From Bacteroidaceae bacterium (GTDB lineage Bacteria > Bacteroidota > Bacteroidia > Bacteroidales > Bacteroidaceae): a stretch of DNA of 40,533 nucleotides. Position numbers and translations under genes: made by a program. The stretch covers positions 1 to 40,533 of the forward strand of contig JAFSPM010000005.1 of assembly GCA_017442855.1 (NCBI GenBank), written 5' to 3'. Shown here piece by piece: positions 15,456-22,425 of this stretch; positions within the stretch are counted from its first letter, which is position 1; each line of letters starts with the position of its first letter. The notes under the pieces are model-generated. The model had not been told where the DNA came from, searched no databases, and saw nothing but the letters and a program-made list of their open reading frames with translations.

Positions 15456-17714
15456 TCAGAATGTCAAGCGGGTTGCTAGTTCAAACGTGAAGGGACGAAT
15501 GAATGTTCCTGCCATCACGTAATTCTTATATGGTGTTGGGTCGGTCACCAAATCGGCTGAGGTGATGCTGCCACTTGCACCTTTTTGGTTCAGGATGTTC
15601 ACCACACTTGCCGCAAAGCTCACATGATTGTTCAGCTTATAGTCAACACCTCCGAATGTTTCCCAACGGCCGTTGAAATACAGCGAGTTGGTTTTGTTGA
15701 TATATTGGCGACTGAAATACCTCGCACTGAGCCATACGCGCCAGTCTCCAAACGTGTAGCTGGGTTCAATCTCCAACTCGGTTTTCGACATGGCTGTAAT
15801 CGTGTTGCCGCTGAAGTCGTGCTCCTCTGTCACCCCATCGAGGAACGTTGGCGTGAGTTTGTAATCCTTATACTGTGGATTGCGAACGGTGAACATCACG
15901 TGGATGTTCAAGCCCTTCAAAGGCGTGATCACTGCATCGGTGAGCCAACCTATGGTAGCCAAGTTGTAATAAGTAAACATGGTGAGGTTTTGCTCTTGTC
16001 CTGCCTTCATGCCACCGGCATCTTTTGTCAGTGTATGGCTGAATGAAGGACGCTCCTGAGCGTTCTTCTGGGTGATATAAGTCAACTGTGAAGTCAGGTC
16101 AATCCAGTTATTTTTCCAATAGATACCCCCACGGAAATAGTTGGCAGTGATGCCCTTTTGGGACGGATATCTATAGGTGCCATAATGGAACAGCTGTGAA
16201 TGGATGGTGGCAGATGTATATTCAGCCTGCAAGCCGAAACCGTCGAGCAAGGCAAATCTCGCACTGGCAATATAGGAATGATTGAAGTGGCTGTCGCTGA
16301 AATGATTCTTTACTACGCCGTTATCCACCAAGCTGAATCCTGTGTGGCGGGCGTTGCCTTCGTTGGTGTCGTTGGCTGCCCAACCTCTCACGTTGAGGTA
16401 TTCCAGGCGAAGACCAGCCTTCAACCAAAGGCGGTCGTTCACTGTCCATTCGTCGCTGGCAAAAGCAAAGAGCTTGTGCTCGTGGCCACTGTAATACTCT
16501 GCATAGCTGTTGTAGGCATAGCCCGATTGTCCGTTCAGGTAAAGCAGTTTGGGGTCTTTCTTCACCTCGTGGGCAGCCATCCACATAGATGTATGGGTTC
16601 CTGCACGATTCAGCCAATAATCGGCCTCCACCTGCCACTTGTGACGGCGGTTGGAACTAAGGCCTGAAAGCTCTACATTGGTCATCCAGCTCTTTTCAAA
16701 CGCATCGAAATGCAAGTAGCGGCGATTCTGAACCTTACCGGTATAAACGGTGCCATCGGCGTATGTAAAGCCACTCTCAGCTGTTGCATTTGTCACACTG
16801 GCGATGCTGGGATTGGCACGATAGGTATGACCATTCTTATATTTGCTGTGGATAGCCAGTTTCATGCCGTTGTCGAAGTTGTAGTCCAGCACGAAGTTTA
16901 TGTTGTGTATCTTGTCGGTATTGGCATCATCCACATGCTGCTCCATCATTTGTCCCGTCTCTAAATCCAGATACTGTATATAGTTGTCGGCAGGGCGATA
17001 GTTGTCATGCCCCAGTTCGAAGCCGTCGAACTCCTTCACACTGCCATCGCCCACGAAGATAAACGGTCCGAAGTTCTCAATATGGTTCTTAAATCGGGAA
17101 TACTGATAGATGAGACCTGCCTTGCCTTTTCCCCCGGCAAAAGTCTTTGAGATGCTACCTTTATAGAACTGAGTACGCTCTTTCAGGTCTGTCATTTTTA
17201 GTTTATTACTACTTGGGTCAAAGTTCTGGTAAGTGCCTATGCTCAAGCCCCATCCATTGCCTATTGGGGTGGAAAGGTTGGCATCGACGGCCTGACGGCC
17301 AAACTGGTTGAGGGTATAGTTCACACGTCCCTCAAACTTGTCGCCTGCCAGTTTTGATTTGCTGTCAACGCTGTAAGAAATGATGCCATATTTCAGTACC
17401 ATATCCTGCGGACTCATAGTTTGCACCGACTCATGACTCACACCACTATGCCATGACTTGTAGGGATAGAGCTGGTAATTATAATATGACACAGGTAAAC
17501 CGTCCTCAAAGATGTAGGCATTCAGGTCTGTGGGCAGTCCTAAAGATATTTGTCTGGGCTGAGAAGCCGAAGCTGCATTCAGCAAGAGGTTTCGGTTGCT
17601 ACCACTGGAAGAAGTCTTGGTGCTGTCGGCCACAGCCGTCTGAGCGTAAGAGGCAGACATTCCACATGTCATAACGAGGAATGAGGCAAATAAGTTTTTA
17701 AGCTGTCTTTTCAT
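15456..17714 (-). CDS. TonB-dependent receptor-like outer-membrane protein
   Basis: 752 aa with a signal peptide (about 1-25). It has no carboxypeptidase-regulatory domain and only a shortened plug (about 55-125, with L-N-A-Y-I-F-E-D-G-L-P-V and T-M-S-P-Q-D-M-V-L-K-Y-G). A 22-strand-type barrel rich in aromatic strands ends in the outer-membrane C-terminal Phe. It is about 25 nt downstream of the AraC gene and upstream of the flavoprotein, so it probably imports the inducer or substrate of this operon. The truncated copy at 10375-10632 is a paralogue of its end. The ligand is unknown; by context it is not an obvious glycan receptor because no SusD partner is present. Confidence 0.87.
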   Translation of the reverse strand: MKRQLKNLFASFLVMTCGMSASYAQTAVADSTKTSSSGSNRNLLLNAASASQPRQISLGLPTDLNAYIFEDGLPVSYYNYQLYPYKSWHSGVSHESVQTMSPQDMVLKYGIISYSVDSKSKLAGDKFEGRVNYTLNQFGRQAVDANLSTPIGNGWGLSIGTYQNFDPSSNKLKMTDLKERTQFYKGSISKTFAGGKGKAGLIYQYSRFKNHIENFGPFIFVGDGSVKEFDGFELGHDNYRPADNYIQYLDLETGQMMEQHVDDANTDKIHNINFVLDYNFDNGMKLAIHSKYKNGHTYRANPSIASVTNATAESGFTYADGTVYTGKVQNRRYLHFDAFEKSWMTNVELSGLSSNRRHKWQVEADYWLNRAGTHTSMWMAAHEVKKDPKLLYLNGQSGYAYNSYAEYYSGHEHKLFAFASDEWTVNDRLWLKAGLRLEYLNVRGWAANDTNEGNARHTGFSLVDNGVVKNHFSDSHFNHSYIASARFALLDGFGLQAEYTSATIHSQLFHYGTYRYPSQKGITANYFRGGIYWKNNWIDLTSQLTYITQKNAQERPSFSHTLTKDAGGMKAGQEQNLTMFTYYNLATIGWLTDAVITPLKGLNIHVMFTVRNPQYKDYKLTPTFLDGVTEEHDFSGNTITAMSKTELEIEPSYTFGDWRVWLSARYFSRQYINKTNSLYFNGRWETFGGVDYKLNNHVSFAASVVNILNQKGASGSITSADLVTDPTPYKNYVMAGTFIRPFTFELATRLTF

Positions 17715-17738
17715 ATTACGAGTGTTATTTGTTATTTC

Positions 17739-18551
17739 TTATGCCAATGTTGGCGCATAGCCATACATATCTTTGAATACACGCGAGAAGTGTGACAAGT
17801 TCTTGAATCCCACTTCAAAGCAAATGTCGGATACACTCCTTTGTCCCTCGCGCAACTGCTTTAAAGCAGCTTCAAGTCTTCTGTTGATGAGCCATTTCTC
17901 AGGGGTAGTATCGCTCACCTTTTTGAAATCCCTTTTAAACGAGGCGAGGCTACGACCTGTATAATAGGCAAACTCTTCCATCGACAAATGGCTGGTGAAG
18001 TTCTTCTCCATAAACTCCATGATGTCAATCTTCCAAGGATCCACAAAGTCGAATAAAGACGCGTAGAGGTTGGCGTCAGTATGGAGAATCATCTGCATTC
18101 CCTTATCCAATATAGCCTTTACGCTTGATTCGTCGATCACAGTGCCGGCATCGAAATAGGGGAGCAATGACTCGAAAAGTTCGGTAAACTCATTGCTCTC
18201 AGACGTGAACTTCATCAGGCTGGCTTTCTCCTTTTTTATATGATAGGGGAGTTTGCTGTCAATATGCTGATAGTAATCCTTCAGGTATTTGCGCGAGAAC
18301 TTCATGACGACTGAACGGTAAGGCTCGCCGTCTTTCACCCATTTTTGCAGCCACATTCTGTTGTCCCTGCGCATGAAGGCACAATCGCCAGGGCGAAGCA
18401 CAGACTTCTTCCCATTCTCAGTGATTTCCAATTTACCTGAAGCCAGGTAGATTAGTGTGTGCTCACGATTGCAGTGAGCACATCCCTTGTCATCGGTGAA
18501 GTAACTTCCAATCAAGGAATCAGCGCATTCAAAAACTTCTAACTTTTCCAT
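17739..18551 (-). CDS. AraC-family transcriptional regulator
   Basis: 270 aa. The N-terminal half (1-110) is a cupin-like sensor region with C-A-H-C-N-R-E-H-T-L (a Cys/His-rich patch) and L-R-P-G-D-C-A-F-M-R-R. The C-terminal pair of helix-turn-helices (about 175-268) has the typical S-L-A-S-F-K-R-D-F-K-K, R-R-L-E-A-A and V-G-F-K-N-L-S-H-F-S-R-V-F-K signature. It heads the minus-strand redox operon and diverges from the cupin gene at 18712. An 11-bp inverted repeat between them is the likely operator. The Cys/His patch hints at thiol, metal or redox sensing (inference). Confidence 0.92.
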   Translation of the reverse strand: MEKLEVFECADSLIGSYFTDDKGCAHCNREHTLIYLASGKLEITENGKKSVLRPGDCAFMRRDNRMWLQKWVKDGEPYRSVVMKFSRKYLKDYYQHIDSKLPYHIKKEKASLMKFTSESNEFTELFESLLPYFDAGTVIDESSVKAILDKGMQMILHTDANLYASLFDFVDPWKIDIMEFMEKNFTSHLSMEEFAYYTGRSLASFKRDFKKVSDTTPEKWLINRRLEAALKQLREGQRSVSDICFEVGFKNLSHFSRVFKDMYGYAPTLA

Positions 18552-18570
18552 AATTTTTCTGTTTCGGTTA

Positions 18571-18578
18571 CAAAGGTA
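18571..18578 (-). promoter_or_regulatory. -7 box of the AraC operon
   Basis: TACCTTTG on the minus strand, 19 nt before the AraC start. No TTG lies at the -33 position, which fits an activator-dependent promoter. Confidence 0.5.
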
Positions 18579-18598
18579 ATGCTTTTTGGGAGTAATGA

Positions 18599-18636
18599 TT
18601 TTGCTGACAGGCTCAAATTTTGTCTTGTCAGCAAAA
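18599..18636. promoter_or_regulatory. 11-bp perfect inverted repeat between AraC and cupin genes
   Basis: TTTTGCTGACA (18599-18609) and TGTCAGCAAAA (18626-18636), 16-nt centre. It lies just upstream of the AraC -7 box and about 40 nt from the divergent cupin -7 box, both of which lack good -33 boxes. A binding site for the AraC protein is the natural reading. Confidence 0.55.
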
Positions 18637-18675
18637 AAGGGGTGTTTTTGTATAAACGGATTGAAAAAACTGACT

Positions 18676-18683
18676 TAACTTTG
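18676..18683 (+). promoter_or_regulatory. -7 box of the cupin gene
   Basis: TAACTTTG, 28 nt before the cupin ATG. The nearest TTTG (18647-18650) is 25 nt upstream, longer than optimal. Confidence 0.45.
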
Positions 18684-18711
18684 CTGGCGGAACGAAAAAA
18701 ACAAACAATAT

Positions 18712-19191
18712 ATGAAAACAAGAATCATTTTGGCTGTGATGGCACTGATGTTTGCCAGCAGCGTTTTAGCACAAGAGAATATGGAAATAAAGACAGTAGA
18801 TTTTAGTGTGTGGCCCAAGGGCGAGTTCAACTCTGCCTATGCCCAGTATTTCATTGGCAACAGTTATCTGGCTCCGATGGATGTTCAGAACAGTGGACTT
18901 GTGAATGTTACCTTCGAACCAGGTTGCCGCAACAATTGGCACATCCACCACAAGGCGGTTCAGGTGCTGATTTGTGTGGCCGGTCGTGGATGGTATCAGG
19001 AGTGGGGCAAGGAGGCTGTGGAGATGACTCCTGGCACAGTGATTGCCATTCCTGCAGAGGCAAAACACTGGCATGGTGCAGCTAAGGATTCATGGTTTCA
19101 GCATCTTACCTACAACACTCACATGGAGGAGGGGTGGAGCAACGAGTGGCTGGAGCCTGTGACTGATGATGTATATGGTAAACTTAGGTAG
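18712..19191 (+). CDS. Exported single-domain cupin protein
   Basis: 159 aa with a signal peptide (about 1-21). Cupin motifs are G-C-R-N-N-W-H-I-H-H (His77, His79), a Gln at 84, G-W-Y-Q-E-W-G-K, and I-P-A-E-A-K-H-W-H-G (His119 and His121), so a metal site is likely. It is closely similar to the cupin half of the CMD fusion at 9249-10307 but has no CMD repeats. It is transcribed away from the AraC operon from a shared control region. The enzyme reaction is unknown. A role alongside the ABM, amidohydrolase and reductase proteins in handling a small periplasmic compound is inferred. Confidence 0.9.
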   Translation: MKTRIILAVMALMFASSVLAQENMEIKTVDFSVWPKGEFNSAYAQYFIGNSYLAPMDVQNSGLVNVTFEPGCRNNWHIHHKAVQVLICVAGRGWYQEWGKEAVEMTPGTVIAIPAEAKHWHGAAKDSWFQHLTYNTHMEEGWSNEWLEPVTDDVYGKLR

Positions 19192-19205
19192 TTACAATTT
19201 ACTAG

Positions 19206-19227
19206 GAGACGGGGCACGCCCCGTCTC
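19206..19227. repeat. GC-rich palindrome between convergent genes
   Basis: A 9-bp perfect stem, GAGACGGGG (19206-19214) with CCCCGTCTC (19219-19227), and loop CACG. It sits between the cupin and aldo/keto reductase genes, which converge. It lacks T-tracts on either side and has the look of small dispersed palindromes found in many copies in some bacterial genomes. It may also stop transcription. Confidence 0.6.
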
Positions 19228-19232
19228 TACTG

Positions 19233-20174
19233 TTAATCCATTGGATGCTCCCAAGAACCACGGGTGTCAACGCCAGTAGCCTCTGCCAAGCGCTCTAACT
19301 CTGCAACCTCAGCCTCTGTGAGCACAATCTTGGCAGCTTCAGCAGCTTCAACCACATGCTTTGGCTTGGTGGCACCGATGATAGGCTGGGTGCCTTTGGC
19401 AATGGCCCAAGCAATGCCAACCTGAGATACAGAAGCACCATACTGCTCGCCAATAGTCTTCATACCGTTGATCAGTGCCTCTAATTGTGGCAACACCTTA
19501 TTGTATTTCTCACCGCGGTCACTGCCTGCAGGCAACGGATTCTGGGTGTTGTACTTGCCCGACAAGGCGCCTTGCTCCAACACCATGTATGCCCAAAACT
19601 CGATGCCATTTTCCTTGCAGTAATCCAATACGCCGCCACGCTCGGAAGAGCGATAGAGCAGGGAGAAGTGGTTCTGTACGGCACTCACCTTGAAGCCAGC
19701 TTCGCCCAAAATCTCATTGGCACGCTTCAGCTCTGCCAGGTTGTGGTTGGAAATGCCCACGCGCTTCACCTTACCACTCTGCAACAGAGGAATCAAGCCG
19801 GGAGTCCAACGCTCCACATCGGCAGGGTTGTGAATCCAATACATATCAATATAGTCGGTCTGCAACAGCTTCAGACTATTTTCCAACATCTCTGTAACTG
19901 CCTCTGGAGTGTTTGATGCAATCTGAGGAGTAAACTTGGTGGAAAGAATCACCTCCTGACGGGGATAGGCCTTCGCCAACTCGCCCAAGATGGACTCAGA
20001 AGCTCCCATGCCATATACTGTTGCAGTATCCCACACATTCAATCCTGCCTGCATGGCAGCATCGAACACAGGTTTCAGGTTGTCCTTTTCCAAATGGTTA
20101 CCAAAAACCTGATCACCACCTACTGCACCCAATCCCCATGACCAGGTACCCAAAGCTATTTTCGTCTCCTTCAT
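19233..20174 (-). CDS. Aldo/keto reductase
   Basis: 313 aa (beta/alpha)8 barrel with the full catalytic tetrad: Asp49 and Tyr54 in N-V-W-D-T-A-T-V-Y-G, Lys80 in S-T-K-F and His115 in W-I-H-N-P. The NADPH-site end P-I-I-G-A-T-K-P is also present. No signal peptide, so cytosolic. It reduces aldehydes or ketones with NADPH; the substrate is unknown. It lies 8 nt downstream of the second ABM gene, under one promoter at 20621-20650. Confidence 0.95.
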   Translation of the reverse strand: MKETKIALGTWSWGLGAVGGDQVFGNHLEKDNLKPVFDAAMQAGLNVWDTATVYGMGASESILGELAKAYPRQEVILSTKFTPQIASNTPEAVTEMLENSLKLLQTDYIDMYWIHNPADVERWTPGLIPLLQSGKVKRVGISNHNLAELKRANEILGEAGFKVSAVQNHFSLLYRSSERGGVLDYCKENGIEFWAYMVLEQGALSGKYNTQNPLPAGSDRGEKYNKVLPQLEALINGMKTIGEQYGASVSQVGIAWAIAKGTQPIIGATKPKHVVEAAEAAKIVLTEAEVAELERLAEATGVDTRGSWEHPMD

Positions 20175-20182
20175 ATTATTCC

Positions 20183-20587
20183 TTATTGATTATTACTATT
20201 GTTCCCTGGTTCTTGCCTTCTGGGAGGTGTAACCGGTGTAAACATACGAACGGTGCGACCACCTAGGCCGTATTTCTCTCTCAGAGCAGCAGCCTCAGTC
20301 ATGGCTGGTGAACTGTGATAGCGATTCAGGGCTTCCTGATTCTCCCAGCTGTCAATCAACAGCAGGCCATTAGGATCGTCAGCCGGAAAGAAATACTCGT
20401 AGCCTAAGCATCCCTCTACGGCACGAATCCGTGCAGCAATGCCACTTGACTCCATCTCTTCCACATATTTTCGTACATTTCCGTTCTCTGCTGTATATCT
20501 GATGTTGATGGTAATTTGTGCATCAACATTCATTGATGACAAAAGGAACATTGCAAAAGCAAAAGCAAAGAATAATTTCGTTTTCAT
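20183..20587 (-). CDS. Exported ABM-domain (quinol-monooxygenase-like) protein
   Basis: 134 aa with a signal peptide (about 1-23, D-A-Q). The ABM fold shows I-N-I-R-Y-T-A, R-A-V-E-G-C-L-G-Y-E-Y-F, L-L-I-D-S-W-E-N-Q-E-A-L-N-R-Y-H-S-S and a final M-F strand. The C-terminus is Pro/Asn-rich. It is the second ABM protein in the cluster; unlike the one at 12738 it has no lipobox and should be soluble in the periplasm. It is co-transcribed with the aldo/keto reductase. A role in oxidising quinols or small phenolics is possible but inferred. Confidence 0.85.
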   Translation of the reverse strand: MKTKLFFAFAFAMFLLSSMNVDAQITINIRYTAENGNVRKYVEEMESSGIAARIRAVEGCLGYEYFFPADDPNGLLLIDSWENQEALNRYHSSPAMTEAAALREKYGLGGRTVRMFTPVTPPRRQEPGNNSNNQ

Positions 20588-20620
20588 AATCCAAAATTTT
20601 AATGTTTAACTTTTCTGCTG

Positions 20621-20650
20621 CAAAGTTACTGCAAATAATATGATAACAAA
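20621..20650 (-). promoter_or_regulatory. Promoter of the ABM-aldo/keto reductase operon
   Basis: On the minus strand TTTG (20647-20650), 18 nt, TAACTTTG (20621-20628). The -7 box ends 33 nt before the ABM start codon. Confidence 0.65.
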
Positions 20651-20694
20651 TAAACAATTTCTCGGTCGAGCATACCAATTTTACGGATTTTGAT

Positions 20695-20702
20695 TATCTT
20701 TG
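20695..20702 (+). promoter_or_regulatory. -7 box of the GH35/GH78/AraC operon
   Basis: TATCTTTG, 31 nt before the ATG at 20734. No TTG at -33, which suggests activator control, perhaps by the AraC protein encoded third in the operon. Confidence 0.5.
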
Positions 20703-20733
20703 TAAAATAATATCATAAAAAACGCAAATAACA

Positions 20734-22413
20734 ATGAGAAAAGTATTCTGTTTTATCCTATGGATATTTACCTTGTCATCTATGGCACAGATTCCTTCGT
20801 TACAGAAAGTGGGGACATCCACCTGCCTGATGGTGGACGGGAAACCATTCGTGATGTATTGTGGTGAGTTACACAATTCTACAGCTTCATCCATGAGCTA
20901 CATGCATGAAAATAGGATATGGGAGAAACTGGAGGATATGCATCTCAATTCGGTGATTGCTACAGCTTCTTGGGAACTGGTTGAGCCACAAGAAGGGAAG
21001 TTTGACTTCACCTTAGTGGATGGCGTGATTGCCGAAGCCAAGAAGCACGGCATGAAGGTAGCGTTCATTTGGTTTGGTGCTTTCAAGAACCCGATGATGA
21101 CTTATGCTCCTTCGTGGGTAAAATCCAATCCAAAGAAATATCCCCATGCGATAGATGAACAGGGGCAAGAGATGGAACACATCTCAGTCTATGGCTCAGA
21201 GATTCTGAAAGCAGATACCAAGGCTTACAAGGCTTTCTTGCAGCACCTGAAAGAAACCGACCAGGATCATACAGTTGTTCTGATCCAGCTGCAGAATGAA
21301 CCAGGCTTGCGAGGAACAAAACGTGATTTCAGTACCGATGCCAACAAAGCGTGGAAAACTCAAGTGCCAAAGGCTATTACCGATTACCTGAAAGCCAACA
21401 AAGGTTCGTTGCAACCTGACATGGAGCAAATTTGGGCCAAGTATGGTAACAAGACCACAGGCAATTGGGAAGATATCTTTGGCAAGAGCGAGGTAAACAA
21501 CCAGGCCGAGAACCCTATTCCAAACTTCACAGAACATATATTCACAGCATATGGCTATGCCAACTATTTGGAGCAGATGGCAAAGGCTGGCAAGGAGGTT
21601 TATCCGTTGCCGGTATTTATCAATGCCAGTGTGTTTGGCATGAATACCCGTGGCAGAAGCTTAGGCAACGGTTGCTCCATACCTGAGTTCTTCGATATCT
21701 ACAAGGCTGCAGCTCCGAGCATCGACATCCTCACACCCAACAGTTACATGCAGCAGTTAGACTGGATAGGCAAGAATTTCTCTTGGAAGGGCAACCCGAT
21801 ACTGATTCCTGAAAGCACCATCATTGGTGCTCGTGGGCTATATATCATCGGAGAGTATGATGCCATTGCCTTCTCACCCTTCGGAATAGATTATGAAGAC
21901 AATGAGCTAACCCCTACCTTAGAGAAACAGCACAGACTTTTAGGCGAAAGCTACAACCAGATGCAGCAGATGGGCAAGCTGATCACTGATAACCTTGGCT
22001 CTGACAAGATGCGTGGCATCTACCTTTACACGGGACATGAGACCGACACGGTGGAGATGGGTGACTATGTGCTGACTTTCAGTCCCCGCAAGGGGTTCGA
22101 CATCGGAGCGCTGATGGCTCCAGCAGGTGGTGGCTTCGCTGCCGAAGGAGAGCAGAAGCAGATAGAGCAAGGTGGTGCTGTAATTGTGCAGACATCTGCT
22201 GATGAGTTTTATGTGGTGGGCTATGGTTTCAATGCCGACATCAAGCTAAAGGACGGTGTGAAGAGCCGCTTCTGTGGCTACGATAGCATCTGGGAAGGTC
22301 GTTTTGAGAACGGTGAGTTCATTCCTGGCCGTTTACTCAATGGCGATGAGCGCAATGTGTTTGCTACTTATGATAAAGTGAATGCCTTGAAGGTAAAGAT
22401 GTATCATTATTGA
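20734..22413 (+). CDS. Secreted GH35-like beta-galactosidase (DUF5597-containing type)
   Basis: 559 aa with a signal peptide (about 1-19). The TIM-barrel domain carries Glu189 in Q-L-Q-N-E-P-G (acid/base) and Glu360 in L-I-P-E-S (likely nucleophile), the GH-A pattern. The N-terminal M-Y-C-G-E-L-H-N and A-S-W-E-L-V-E-P-Q-E-G-x-F-D-F motifs match GH35/GH42-like enzymes. The C-terminal 150 residues form a beta domain of the DUF5597 type. It should remove terminal galactosides from an oligosaccharide outside the cytosol. It is followed 12 nt later by a rhamnosidase, which points to a galactose- and rhamnose-containing pectin side chain. Confidence 0.88.
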   Translation: MRKVFCFILWIFTLSSMAQIPSLQKVGTSTCLMVDGKPFVMYCGELHNSTASSMSYMHENRIWEKLEDMHLNSVIATASWELVEPQEGKFDFTLVDGVIAEAKKHGMKVAFIWFGAFKNPMMTYAPSWVKSNPKKYPHAIDEQGQEMEHISVYGSEILKADTKAYKAFLQHLKETDQDHTVVLIQLQNEPGLRGTKRDFSTDANKAWKTQVPKAITDYLKANKGSLQPDMEQIWAKYGNKTTGNWEDIFGKSEVNNQAENPIPNFTEHIFTAYGYANYLEQMAKAGKEVYPLPVFINASVFGMNTRGRSLGNGCSIPEFFDIYKAAAPSIDILTPNSYMQQLDWIGKNFSWKGNPILIPESTIIGARGLYIIGEYDAIAFSPFGIDYEDNELTPTLEKQHRLLGESYNQMQQMGKLITDNLGSDKMRGIYLYTGHETDTVEMGDYVLTFSPRKGFDIGALMAPAGGGFAAEGEQKQIEQGGAVIVQTSADEFYVVGYGFNADIKLKDGVKSRFCGYDSIWEGRFENGEFIPGRLLNGDERNVFATYDKVNALKVKMYHY

Positions 22414-22425
22414 GCATAGAGCGTC

